64,000 nt of DNA, from contig OY292275.1 in NCBI GenBank assembly GCA_958496175.1, positions 42,919,701-42,983,700 on the forward strand, in the 5' to 3' direction. The notes beneath the pieces are model-generated. The model saw only the letters and a list, made by a program, of their open reading frames with translations. It was not told where the DNA came from and did not search any database. Shown in pieces: positions 1 to 10,461 of the stretch (its first letter is position 1; every line of letters begins with the position of its first letter). This DNA is from Sisyra terminalis (taxonomy: Eukaryota > Arthropoda > Insecta > Neuroptera > Sisyridae). The position numbers were made by a program, and so were the translations under genes.

Positions 1-675
1 GATTATTTCATTTCAAAAGGAAAATCAAACGAATATTATATTCCTTATTCTGGATATTACGATTCTGCTACAATTGTATCCTTTCTATTTCTGCTTTTTA
101 TAATAAATAGCATTCAGAAATAGTTAGCATTACAATTGAAGAGATGAACTCCATGAATTTATTATTCTCAATAACTTTTCCTCATTTTTTACATATTTAT
201 TATTTTTTAACAGAAAGCAGAACTAGAAGTGGTTTGTATTTTATTGCTTTTATTTTAAAATGAATTTATTTCCAGATAAACAAAATTATTCAAACTTTAC
301 CATTAATTTAGTTTTGCTTTAAATTATAAAGAATCTGACCAATTGAAATGAAAACTGTTATAGCTTAATGCTAAAGAAAACCCATGCAAAGTTGGTTGAA
401 GGTTAACTTCTGGAAAGCAATGGGAAACCCTTTTTGTAGAAGGTTTGATTTCTACGAAAATATGTTTGTGGATTGTTTTTTTAGTTTGTCGCTGACTAGC
501 CATAAAATCAAAAACATTTTTCTATTTCTTGAAATTGATATAAAAACCTCTTATGTATTAAATTTGTAATATATACTCATACCAAATTCATCGTATGAAT
601 GCAAAAATAATAGTTTAGCCAATAAAATGTCTATTTAAGTTGTACAAGTAATTAAGTCCTGTTAATGAAAAAGTA
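1..675. other. AT-rich stretch without recognised features
   Basis: No coding frame, repeat or RNA could be recognised here. Short open frames are of the length expected by chance in sequence this rich in A and T. Confidence 0.5.
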
Positions 676-850
676 ATTTTTATTGCTATTTATCGTCGCT
701 TTATAACTAACGTGGTATTTAGTGACTATAGGGTTAATAAAAGTCTATATGTCAGAAAAAGATCAAAAATTTGCTCGATACGAAATTCGAACCAACACCT
801 ACCAGTTTACCAGTGAAGCGACAACCTAGACTACTCGGCCATCAATAGGC
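676..850 (-). mobile_element. tRNA-derived SINE, copy 1
   Basis: Minus-strand copy of the most frequent repeat in the window. Read on the minus strand it has the head module with the trinucleotide-rich start, a degenerate A-box region, a B-box-like stretch around 787-800, then a body ending in a conserved tail that includes a Leu-type stretch near 676-715 (complement of atttatcgtcgctttataac). The middle is diverged. The head ends at gcc at 848-850. Other copies lie at 14447, 16630, 32447, 41061, 46054, 51688/52338 and 55400. Confidence 0.75.
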
Positions 851-3800
851 TTGCAAAAATATTGTAAATGTAAAATTGGCTAAACTATTGAAATCATTCT
901 AAACTTTACTGGTAACTTATACAGTTTTCTATTATTCTTAATTATTGAAATTTTAAAGAAAACATTTACTCTGAGACAAAGCATATTTTACCTGCAATGT
1001 TTTTATTATTTGAGAACCCCTACTTTTAGTGCATTTATATAAAATTCCGTATGTTTGGTGCAATAATGATTTTCAAAACCGAGAAGTAATTCTGGCGAAA
1101 AGTTTATTTTTCTACCGTCTTTCCTATATAATACTAAAACCGTCAAAAGGGCCCATCCAAATGGTCCACAGACAACCATTTCGGAACTATACCAATAAAA
1201 CGGTTGAGAAAATGAACTTTTCTGCAAGGATGTTTTATTTCGGGGCTGACAACAGGCTAATTTTTTAAGATATACATTTTTCCATTAGGCATATGATTTG
1301 CAAGTTTTCATTCGATTTTGGTTACTTTTTTGATCGGTACCTACTCTATTGTGGAAGATTAGAAAGGTTCGGGGTATCAAATTTTTAAATTTAAATTAAG
1401 TTTTTATTGAAATTGTTGCGAAACGTGGGCATAAATCAATGATGGGTAGCTGCCGTCTAATCCGGCCCATTACGATGTCAAAGTTGACCCGTTGGCGGAA
1501 ATGCATTTTGATAACCCTTAATTTACATCTCTTGTTCCAGAGTTGTTATTGATTTTTACGAAAAATTTATGAGTAGTGTATGTAGTAGGATAACAACAAA
1601 AAAACAATGAGCATAAGCGTGTGGGGTATCGTTAGATAGGCCTTGAAATACTTGAAAATTATAAAGAAATTTCAGATTAATTTATTTATTTAAATGGACT
1701 TAATTATTTTTTAAGTATCAAATTAATAGTTGGAAAAAATGTTTCTTGTCTTTTGTGAGGTATATGATATACTTCCCCTGGTAACACGAGGGGTAAATCA
1801 TTCAATCTGTTCTGGTCCGCATCGTCATATGAAAATTAAAAATTGGCTCGATGATGAAAGAATTTGGCTACTCCTGCCATAAACTATCACTATAAACTTA
1901 TTCATATTCTCAATATTTAAGTCCTTCTGGAGGGTAAATGCCACCTGATAGTTATATTAAAACGTCTCACAATTTTTGTCCTTAAATCATTGAAAATCAT
2001 TCTTCAAACTTGGATTTTGTTGTGGATTCGTACCAAAATTTTGCAGGGTTCGTTGTACCATAATAAAAGTAGAAAAAAGCCAAAGCAATTATATAAGACA
2101 TAAACTGTGAGAGAATCTCACGCGTGACCTACGGCGTAAAAATTAACTTCGCGACCACTCACGGGCTAACAATGTCATATTTTGTATAACTGCAGGTAAT
2201 TTTTTTACTTTTTTTTGTTGTTGATTTCAATTAAGAACAAAAAGCAATTGTATTTTTGCTCTAATATTTCCTGTGGCACAAGAAAAAAAAAATAAATTGA
2301 GATCTTTATTGTCAAAAACTACCATAACATTGAAGCACGAAAAAAGTTATGCAAAAGGTGCCCATTAGTTTTATTTTAAATTAAAATAAACTCAGGTTTT
2401 CATTTCATTTGCAAACGGAATTAAAAATATTCGAAACTATTTCGTGTCTAACTACTTTAATGCATAAAACGACAAATTAAAATTAACGATCTTATAAAGT
2501 TATTATTTGCATTAATAATTTTAATGTTTAAATTAGTACATTACTTTGTTTATTACTCATAAATGTGTTTTTAAAATGAATTATATTTGTTTTAAAAGTC
2601 TAGCTTTACCTACAAGTAAAGCCAATGACTCTCTTTGAATTACACGTGCTTCTAATGCTAGGTACATTAAAGTAATTTTTTGCACGCTAATCTCCAATTA
2701 AGAAGCTTACATTGCTTCTATCACTCCAACGCTATTATATGAACTTCTTGAAGTTGATCAATGCAACTTTGAATAATTTGCACATTAACTCTCTAAAGAT
2801 TTAAACCCACATCTTCGATAGATATACCTAAGTATAGATGTCTTACTTCATAATAAAGTTGAAGTGGTTATTATATAATTAATGATTATATGTTCTTAAA
2901 GTAATGCAATGAACTTAACGTTTTCAATAGTTGCTTGTAAATTGAACGTAATAAAGTTTTTTCTATAGATTGTAAACTTTTTATAAATGTTTCTCTATCA
3001 TTTATAAGGTATGACTTTCTCAATCTCAATCTCCATTATTTTCCCTTGACTTAAGTCAGGAGAGTATTGAAAACAAAAAATATTTTCTAATCATAATAAT
3101 TACCAATATTTAAAAGGCACAATCATTATATCTACCAGTGAACTGTAACGTCTTTGTAAATTGAAAATCTTGTTTAATAATAATCTCTTATCTATCTCTT
3201 AATTAAAAAAATATCTCTTGATAAGAAAATCACAATTTAATTATTGAAAACAACTGCTAGAGGGCTATTAGTGAAAAATTGGTCTTAGATATGTATGAAT
3301 AAAAAACAAAGGCCCTCAAGAAATTAAGAATGGAAGCTTTTAAAGATCTTGTACTACGGTAACAAATCCAAAGATCGAAAATGCAAATTTAGAAGTCTGA
3401 AAAATTGGCTTTTAGGAGTATATGAAAGAACAAAAAGAGTGCAAGCTATGTTACAGTTTGAGAGGAAAATACCCATATTATTGGATTAGAACCAGAGGAC
3501 GTTTCTTTGCAAAGGTAGTTTAGTGTTTCTTAAATAATCTTATGAATTTCTGAAATTAAGAATTTGCCTATTTTTTGCCAATTTAAATTCAAGAACATTC
3601 CCTATAAATTTAACTCCAAAAGTCATTTAGATTCAACAACTGGAGTAGCTAAGTTCTAAGAGCTTTTATGAGTTGCTCGTTAGCATGGTAAAAATTAAAA
3701 ATATTTATTCACATTTTTGGAGATATATTCTTCTGGTTTTCACTAGTGATCAGTGATATGAAAGATTATGATAAAATTGGCAGTGTTTAAGCTAAAATGG

Positions 3801-4057
3801 AGAAGAACTAAAACTCTAGTTCCAATGCCAAGTAGCATTGGAAAAATACAACCACAACAGTCGTAAGCTAGGAAATATAAAGATAATTCATTATTGATAT
3901 TTGTGTTTAAATTTTTTCCCTGAAGGAAGAAAAAAAGAAAGAACAGAGTTGTTCCTTTTAATATATAAACGTCACAAAGAGAACTTTTAAGAATCCTATT
4001 CAATTTTTTTTAAATACATTTTTTTTTCTTCAAATCAAAGTCGTCTAACCAATCCAA
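851..4057. other. Long AT-rich stretch without recognised genes
   Basis: I see no gene or clear repeat. Positions 1440-1500 are locally richer in GC, and a short hairpin (cccctggtaacacgagggg, 1777-1795) is present. The opposing short frames around 1006-1268 overlap each other and have no recognisable domain. Confidence 0.45.
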
Positions 4058-4320
4058 AAACGATAAGAGTGCTAATGGGTGTTCTGTGACGTCACAGTAC
4101 GCAGCAGTACGCGTATTGAAAACGAGATATAAACAGATTATTGTGCAATTACCTGAGAAACAGGAATAATTTACAGAACTTTTAACATTTTTTACAATTT
4201 TTGGCCAAGGCAAGCATTTTATACCCTAAAAATTACTTTAAATTATTACCGAAGGTATACCAAGAGGTTGTGTAGATTGTTAACAGTTTAAATCATTAAC
4301 ATAATGTAAATTGTAAACAA
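4058..4320 (+). repeat. Dispersed GACGTCA repeat, copy A
   Basis: Shares a core with 46516-46715: a segment with ttctgtgacgtcacagtacg followed by cagtacgcgtatt and gatataaacagatt. Similarity continues in patches downstream (a gattgt...tttaaatcattaa stretch near 4272-4300). The identity of the element is unknown. The gtgacgtca core also occurs in the terminal region of the THAP element at 11281-11740, so all three may be ends of related DNA transposons; that link is inference. Confidence 0.6.
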
Positions 4321-4872
4321 ACCATTCCTTTAGTGTTTAAGTACATTGTTATAGAAAAACGTCCATGGGATTTTAAAATTTCGTATTGTGACATCATTTT
4401 AATGCCAGGCCAATAGAAGCTTGTTTTTGGCACTTTGAATTTAACTTTTTTTTTTGCATTTTTAAATAAATATTTCATGAATTTTATCAGGTAAAGTTAA
4501 AAATTAACAGCTATATTTTGTTTTGTTATTAGTTTAGAGAATTTTGAAAACATTTTTTTATAGATCATGTACATTTTTTAGATCATATAGAAATACGTCT
4601 TGGAAGATCACAATTTGTGTAGACCTTAAAACCTGAAGAAAGTAATGGGCTAACAGATATGTAGGTAATCAATAGAGAAACGGAACGTTATTTGTTTCAT
4701 TTTGGCAATGAAAAACAACTAAGATATTGAAAAACCTATTAAGATAATCAAAATAAGATTTTTTCGCTGACTTTGAACAGTTATACTGTGTATACAATAT
4801 ATAAAATATATTGCAGTCCAATTTATTAACATAAACTTGAACAGAAGTTCAAACAAAAAATTCGTGACGTAT

Positions 4873-4919
4873 TGCCCAGATACGTATTTCGATTGCCAAG
4901 CAATCTTCATCAGTGGTCA
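4873..4919 (-). ncRNA. Hammerhead-ribozyme-like motif in left arm
   Basis: Exact mirror of the motif at 5297-5343, read on the minus strand: tgccca at 4873-4878, complement of GAAA at 4887-4890, complement of CUGAUGA at 4907-4913. A transcript through the whole palindrome would contain one sense and one antisense motif, able either to fold separately or to pair arm to arm. Confidence 0.58.
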
Positions 4920-5296
4920 TCAAGTAGTTTGGATCACTCCGTAACTGCTTTGTGATGATTCACAAAATAATCACGGATTGACCTCGATTTATATGTCGTT
5001 CCTTTCTCTTTTTGCGATGTGGTTATGGAGGGGGGTGTGTTCCCAAATTTCTTTACTTTCACCGAATCCTTCGTAAGCAACCCGAAAAGTGCCGAATATT
5101 GAATTGGACCATTTTAATATTCGGCACTTTTCGGGTTGCTTACGAAGGATTCGGTGAAAGTAAAGAAATTTGGGAACACACCCCCCTCCATAACCACATC
5201 GCAAAAAGAGAAAGGAACGACATATAAATTGAGGTCAATCCGTGATTATTTTGTGAATCATCACAAAGCAGTTACGGAGTGATCCAAACTACTTGA

Positions 5297-5343
5297 TGAC
5301 CACTGATGAAGATTGCTTGGCAATCGAAATACGTATCTGGGCA
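5297..5343 (+). ncRNA. Hammerhead-ribozyme-like motif in right arm
   Basis: Core CUGAUGA (5303-5309), one extra A (5310), stem II gattgc/gcaatc (5311-5316 with 5320-5325) closed by loop ttg, then GAAA (5326-5329). A minimal stem III has two pairs around a palindromic acgt loop (5331-5334), followed by U5336 and the presumed cleavage-site C5337. Stem I pairs tgacca (5297-5302) with tgggca (5338-5343), five of six pairs formed. Very short stem III with a palindromic loop is, as I recall, a feature of hammerheads in Penelope-like elements. The extra A between core and stem II departs from the textbook consensus. Confidence 0.6.
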
Positions 5344-5464
5344 ATACGTCACGAATTTTTTGTTTGAACTTCTGTTCAAGTTTATGTTAATAAATTGGAC
5401 TGCAATATATTTTATATATTGTATACACACTATTAAGATAAATTCAAAAAAATGTTATACTGTG

Positions 5465-6845
5465 GTAACAATGCTATAGTAAAACATTTAACCAGGTCAT
5501 GTTTTTTCTTCTTTTATCACATCATTACATTTTCTATGAACTGCAAGCATTTGACTTTTCAATTGGTAAATTAAGTTGATCTTATATTTGTGCAATCGAT
5601 TAGTGGAAGCATACGCCACGAAAACTAATTATAGAAAGAGTACGAAATGAATATGAAATGGAGTTAATGAAACCACGCACGATATTGAATTTAATTTAAA
5701 TGCATAATGTACATTGTCATATAACTGCATTCATAGTAATAACTACATATTTCAAATTCTATTGAATTTAGCACGTACATATCCCGTCCCTATCAATATA
5801 TATGTGCATTTGAAATATGTTTTTATGTAAATTTGACATTTTTAATTATTTTTTTCCAAATTGAATTATCATATTTCAGACAGGATAATTTACATGTTTT
5901 TGAGCGAGCTTTTGTTGCGAATCGGTTCGAAAGTATATAGTTCGTTACCATCGCGTTTCATTTGAGTTGCACTCAAATTATTTCAAATAAAACCCTTACG
6001 ATGCATTTGGATTGGATTTATGAGACATTTTATTGTGATATGTGTGACGTAACAAACAATAAATTTCTAGATTTAATAAAACAAATTAATTATAAATCAT
6101 CCCGAAATATAAATAAATATTTAAAATTATCTACTCGATACATATTACATTAGTGTGGATTCATCAAAGTTTCCCAATTTATTTTTCTTTACTTATATCT
6201 GTTAAAATGAATGATAAATATCCTCTTGGTATTTATATTAAAATTCATGCTATTCTTAATAAGACTAGAGAAAATAAAACAGTTTTTTTTTTTGACAAAT
6301 GGTTTTTAAGACAAACATAGTTTAAACCACAAAGTCTTTAAGTTGGACGCCATTTTTTTGTTTCATTTTCTTACTCTCAAATCAAGACATCAAAATTTTT
6401 TAAAATTAAAAATTAAAAAGTTGTAAAAATATAATTAATTACATATTGTGATGGGAATGACAAGGCAATCTAGCAGTGTAAAGTGGTGTAAAAATGGTGT
6501 AGATACAAAATAGTGTAAAATGGATATTCAAATTGAAAGCTTAAACAGCAATTGTACGATTATTGTACTTTCCCAAAATGTTGTGTACTATTTTACCTAT
6601 GTATATATGTTCATAAACATTCAGCAAAAATAAATGCGACAATCACGCTCGTGAGGTACCCTATTCTTCATAAAGAAACCATAAAATATTTTATATATAA
6701 TAATTATATATAATAACCCTGGTAAATAGGTTTAAAAAAGTAATTTGTTCGTTAGCTTGCCATTGTACGTACGTACCTCATGGCATCCCATGGATCTTAA
6801 ACTCTTCAATTTTCGAAAAGTTATTTTAAAGATTATCTTCTTCAC
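5465..6845. other. AT-rich stretch without recognised features
   Basis: No recognisable domain or repeat. The frame at 5962-6153 (63 codons) has no family resemblance and is within chance length. Confidence 0.45.
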
Positions 6846-6991
6846 CCCATACAAAGTTTGAAAACCGGCCCTTGGATGGCCCATCGCCGGGCGAAGGATG
6901 ATAATTAACGGCCAATCATTGGCGTCTTCTAATGGCCCATGGACGGCTGAATATACAAATGATAACAACGGCCCATTAATGGCAGTTGATT

Positions 6992-7098
6992 ATCGGCCGA
7001 TTAATGAGCCCAGTAATGGGCCACGTATTATTCAAATCATCGGCCGATTGATGGCAGTTGATCATCGGCCGATTGATGGCAGTTGACCATCGGCCGGT
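6992..7098. repeat. 25-bp GGCC-rich minisatellite
   Basis: Tandem copies with period 25 start at 7039, 7064 and 7089, each opening with atcggccgat or atcggccggt and continuing tgatggcagttga. A longer flanking unit containing aatgggccacgta occurs on both sides (about 7014-7026 and 7112-7124). The short frame 6898-7086 is a translation of this array and not a gene. Confidence 0.75.
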
Positions 7099-7190
7099 TA
7101 TTGGGCTTAGCAATGGGCCACGTACTATTTAAAATATAAGCAAACAATCAAATCTTTCCTCTTTATAATATTAGATTGATAAATTATATC

Positions 7191-7387
7191 TCGTGGACAC
7201 CCGAAACTTTCCTTTCCCTATATGCTGATGATACAGTAATTTTTGCATCCTCCTGAAGAGCTGATACAGTGGCCAACAAAATAGTCCCTTAAAAAGAATA
7301 ATGATTTTTTTTAAAAAATGGAAAATAAAGACCAATTATAACAAAACTAAAGTTATCCTATTCACTAGAAGAAGACTTAACAAGCAT
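7191..7387 (+). pseudogene. Non-LTR retrotransposon reverse transcriptase relic (YADD motif)
   Basis: Translation around 7218-7253 gives LYADDTVIFASS, the catalytic motif of the reverse transcriptase palm domain, where the two Asp bind the metal ions. In another frame, about 7318-7380, WKIKTNYNKTKVILFTRRR follows, matching the usual region after the palm in Jockey-like LINEs. At least one frameshift and a stop separate the two pieces, so this is a dead fragment of roughly 65 codons. It lies between the GGCC-rich array and the minus-strand frame at 7443, as if a LINE piece had inserted into the surrounding DNA element. Confidence 0.72.
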
Positions 7388-7442
7388 TAGAAGGGATTGA
7401 TAAATGGGAAAAATATAGAATGGGCAAAAACAGTTAGATTAG

Positions 7443-7742
7443 TTAGTTAGATTTAGTTTCTAGTAAAGCTTGTGCTGTTTTGGGCAACGTTGGATGTCCA
7501 TCTCTCAATATTAATAATAACTCCGAAATAACATTTAATTGAAGACTGTTTATATTTTTCACAGCCCAGTTTCGTAATTTTTCTTGGAAATCAATATTAG
7601 AATCCGTATCAATTTCTACACCGTTGAGATTTTCATAGTCACTATTTATACTAATATCACTATTTATAGGACTCTCATAAATATTATCGTCGATTTGAGA
7701 GGTTATATCAGTGTCACCGGCATCATTGTAAACATTTGTCAC
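7443..7742 (-). CDS. 99-aa transposon-like N-terminal fragment
   Basis: Open frame of 99 codons with an acidic Asp/Ser/Asn-rich first half and a more ordered second half containing RNWAVKNI and, near the end, LPKTAQALLET. I recall a similar conserved N-terminal block (tryptophan-Ala with a later LPKDARTLL-type motif) in transposon-encoded proteins of insects and other animals, probably of CACTA/EnSpm type, but cannot verify it here. The frame ends at 7443 without any catalytic domain, so it would be a truncated remnant or a piece of a broken gene. Its position within the 6846-8265 interval fits transposon origin. The Met start is simply the first one available. Confidence 0.4.
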   Translation of the reverse strand: MTNVYNDAGDTDITSQIDDNIYESPINSDISINSDYENLNGVEIDTDSNIDFQEKLRNWAVKNINSLQLNVISELLLILRDGHPTLPKTAQALLETKSN

Positions 7743-7950
7743 ATTCTCCTTTTCTACATTTTCAATTTCAGAGTTTTTACTTTGTTGTTGGCAACTATTT
7801 TTTTTAAATTAAAAACTATTTAAATTAAATGCTGTATTTAATTAATCTTGATAATAATATTGTCAGCAACCTACAATGATAAAGGTAACAAACGACTGAA
7901 AAACAGTTGATTTACATTATACTGCGCCTGCGCAACGAATTATAGATTGC

Positions 7951-7988
7951 ATTATCGGCTGGAGCACGGCCGTTGATCAGCCGATAAT
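7951..7988. repeat. Perfect 11-bp inverted repeat in GC-rich island
   Basis: The stretch attatcggctg (7951-7961) and cagccgataat (7978-7988) form a hairpin with a 16-nt loop containing another GGCC motif. It lies in the right half of the candidate DNA transposon and repeats its motif vocabulary. Confidence 0.6.
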
Positions 7989-8265
7989 CAGTCAAAAGAA
8001 ATTCTTTCTGCATTAAATATTTTTAATGAGCAATTTAACTGAAAGAATAGTAGTGAAATTTTTTTACGTTCGAAAAATACAAAATAATAATTAAAAAAAA
8101 TATAAATAAAAAAAAAAAACTTTAAAAAAAATATTTTATTGATTATAAATGCCAGTAATCAACCAGAATTGGCCCATTACTAATAGCCAATACTTGGCCG
8201 ATCGCTGGCAGATGGACATCGGCCGATTTACGGCATTTTTTCCATCGACGGCGACTTCGTATGGG

Positions 8266-9140
8266 ACTCTACTACAATTCGAAGAAAAGAAGCAACTATA
8301 TTGAGTTTCTTCGACGCTTATTTTATAATTCCTCAATTTTTTAAGTCAAAAAACTCCTTTCTTACCGATTATTCGATCTTGTACATATTTTATTCGCAAA
8401 ATTCGAGAAACATGAAAATATCATCTTTTATTCTCTTACAAACCCCTAAGTTAGCCAACAAAAAATGCCAAGTGCTTATGATATATCCAAAAATTCTTAT
8501 TATTATTGTTCCCATTTGTTGGCAATCAGGATTCACTCTTTTAATTTCTATAAAAACGTGATATGTAGTGGATTTAATAAAAAAAAATACTGTAATTCAA
8601 TATTGAATTGAGCAGAATCCTTTTTACGGATGCCTTAATATTTTATATTTAGAGTAGAAAATTTTTACAAATCTAGAAAAAAAGCTTTATTCTTTCTGAT
8701 CAAGCTGTTTATACTACAAAGAAAAGGCAAAACAGGCAAAAGGCAAACGTATATAATATTAATTATGTAAGTATGTCGGCAAAAATAGAGATCTAAGATT
8801 GTTAACCCATACGTATGAGTGAAACCCCAATAAAATTGCCTCAAATTTATTATTTTATTAAATTACCATTTTTTGTCATTTGTAACTTTACCTGATTGTA
8901 TCAATGTTGGACTTTGAATATTTCACGGTAAGTTACTAGTACATTTAAATAAGACATACATCCTGGTTGCCAAGTAGTTAAGGTGGTCAATTAAACATTG
9001 GTATGTGCTAGGATTGATTTTCGTTTCGAGTAAATTTTCAATATTTTTCATTGCGGTTTTTATTAACCTTAGATTCGCAAAAAAACTATTACAATCAAAT
9101 AGCAACGATAAATAATAACAACGACAAAATAATTACTTCC
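8266..9140. other. AT-rich stretch without recognised features
   Basis: Frames at 8301-8561 and 8923-9105 show no recognised motif. No repeat was noticed. Confidence 0.4.
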
Positions 9141-9404
9141 TCGGCTTAAAGTGTTAACCCATTTAACCTGTTTAAAATTAACCTGCTAAGTTCATTTTGA
9201 ATGATTTTTTTTGTTCCATTTGGAAGGGAATTCAAAATTTTATCGATTGACAAACTGGTAAATTATTTAAAGCATAAAAATTTCAAAATATGACCCGAAA
9301 CAAAATCCTGACATCTGTACTAACTTATGTAGTTTACATTGACTTTTTTCTTTCCCCTGTAAAAACTGTTAAAATCGACTGAGCTGATTAGCACTTTAAG
9401 CCGA
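9141..9404. mobile_element. Small inverted-repeat element (MITE candidate)
   Basis: Stretch tcggcttaaagtgttaa (9141-9157) is mirrored by ttagcactttaagccga (9388-9404), 16 of 17 positions matching, around a non-coding centre of 230 bp. No target duplication could be settled. The superfamily is unknown. Confidence 0.45.
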
Positions 9405-10097
9405 CGATATGATATGTTCTGTTTTGTCCTGCGCTTCATTACACATGCATCTAAGTTATTCTTATTGCGTCGCTATTTTAATCTTAATTTTAAATAACAA
9501 AACTATGTGGAACTATTTTTTTAACCGACAACCTTTAAATCACTGCATCACATTGGTTCTATTGCTATACTATCAATTAGGTTAAGTAATATTGGTTAGT
9601 TCACAACTTTCATAGGTGACTGCACCCTCATTTATGAACTCGTATTAACTAACATCCACTTAAACCTCACCCACACTCATTTTCCAGAAACTGACCTAAT
9701 TCCTACCCTCGACCAATTCGCATTCACTCACCAAGTTGTTACCAAACGGGCAAAATCCCCTCATAAATTGAGGGAAGTTATGTCCATGGAGGAACATGAG
9801 TGACACTCCTGTGGAATGTAACTCGTGGTTTTGTTATGACAACGATCTTTTAATGCTCATTTTAGCAAACTAATAAATTACCAAAAAAAAAACGGTGAGA
9901 ATTTCTGTTATTTTATATGCCTAATAAAATTCCCCATTAGAAAATTAAAAAAAGAGGATAGTATTAAGGGTTATAAAGTGAAAAATCAATGCAATTGTTT
10001 TCGTTAGATATAAATTTATCCACTTATTTTTAAGTTGAATCATGGAAATGACCGAGAAACATTTTCAAGTGAAATTGTGAATTGGCTGCACTATCTT
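9405..10097. other. No gene recognised; small hairpin
   Basis: Positions 9600-9840 are less AT-rich than the surroundings. A hairpin ccctcataaattgaggg (9758-9774) is visible. Nothing else is identifiable. Confidence 0.4.
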
Positions 10098-10461
10098 TTA
10101 ACACGAGAACGTAAATAGAAAACGAGTATTGACATAGAGTAGCATGAAACACATACAAAGTAATGTTGACAGAAGTAGAATATCCAACGATAAAGTATCC
10201 GCACCGGTGATATTCGTACTACCTCCGAGGTGATTCTGGATCATTTGAGCTCCTCTATCGTTCCCCATTTTAATTGGGTCCATAATAATACAACGAAAAG
10301 TACATTTTATGTATCGTGCAAGTGTAATAGAAATTAAGGTAACGCCGAGTGCAATTAACCAGTAAATTAGTTAGCGACCCATTCGGTCTTTGTGAACCTC
10401 CAAAGCCATCATTCGACCCTTCACTACACATAAAACTCCAACGCTCGAATACCATACACAT
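10098..10461 (-). other. Two overlapping minus-strand frames, possible coding remnant
   Basis: The frame at 10270-10461 (63 codons) includes a Gly/Ser/Asn-rich stretch. It overlaps by 14 nt the frame at 10098-10283 (61 codons), which ends in a hydrophobic segment (LDILLLSTLLCMCFMLLYVN) like a C-terminal membrane or GPI-anchor tail. Base composition is less AT-rich than nearby DNA. I see no convincing splice acceptor in front of either frame and recognise no family. It could be a terminal exon, a pseudogene fragment, or chance. Confidence 0.2.

Larger units (their letters stand above)
4787..5429. mobile_element. Near-perfect 643-bp palindrome, Penelope-like terminal repeat candidate
   Basis: Two 314-nt arms (4787-5100 and 5116-5429) are reverse complements with no net indel; the only mismatch I found lies in the stretch near 4986. 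They are separated by a 15-nt spacer. Each arm carries a hammerhead-ribozyme-like motif pointing outward (plus 5297-5343, minus 4873-4919). Because of the symmetry a nearly identical 71-codon frame occurs on both strands (5012-5227 plus, 4989-5204 minus); I read both as by-products of the palindrome. Hammerhead motifs are known from Penelope-like retroelement terminal repeats, and such elements often sit as inverted partial copies. No reverse transcriptase or GIY-YIG domain is present, so this would be a non-autonomous remnant. Confidence 0.7.
4736..5464. repeat. Imperfect direct duplication flanking the palindrome
   Basis: The stretch ctattaagataa occurs at 4736-4747 and again at 5430-5441. 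The stretch ttatactgtg occurs at 4781-4790, touching the left arm, and again at 5455-5464. The left interval is 55 nt and the right one 35 nt. This could be an old long target duplication or a tandem duplication into which the palindrome inserted. Confidence 0.5.
6846..8265. mobile_element. Possible CACTA-like DNA transposon, degenerate
   Basis: Bounded by an inverted 12-mer: cccatacaaagt (6846-6857) and acttcgtatggg (8254-8265), 11 of 12 matching. Both ends hold many copies of a GGCC-rich motif, including the palindromic decamer atcggccgat at 6992, 7039, 7064 and 8218, with near copies between 6865 and 6925 and around 8170-8205. Dense subterminal repeats inside short inverted ends are typical of CACTA/EnSpm elements, but the exact ends and the 3-bp target duplication are not resolved. 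The interior holds an RT relic and a transposon-like frame. Confidence 0.45.

Noticed and set aside
676..850. Functional tRNA gene
   Set aside because: A- and B-box-like words are present in this repeat family, but no cloverleaf with acceptor and anticodon stems can be drawn, and the same sequence recurs with a non-tRNA tail.
4989..5227. Two nearly identical 71-aa frames on opposite strands
   Set aside because: They result from the near-perfect palindrome; a conserved gene would not need to be mirrored.
6898..7086. 62-aa repetitive frame
   Set aside because: It is a translation of the GGCC-rich tandem array.
6992..7098. CRISPR array
   Set aside because: The repeats are contiguous 25-bp units without unique spacers, in a eukaryotic context.
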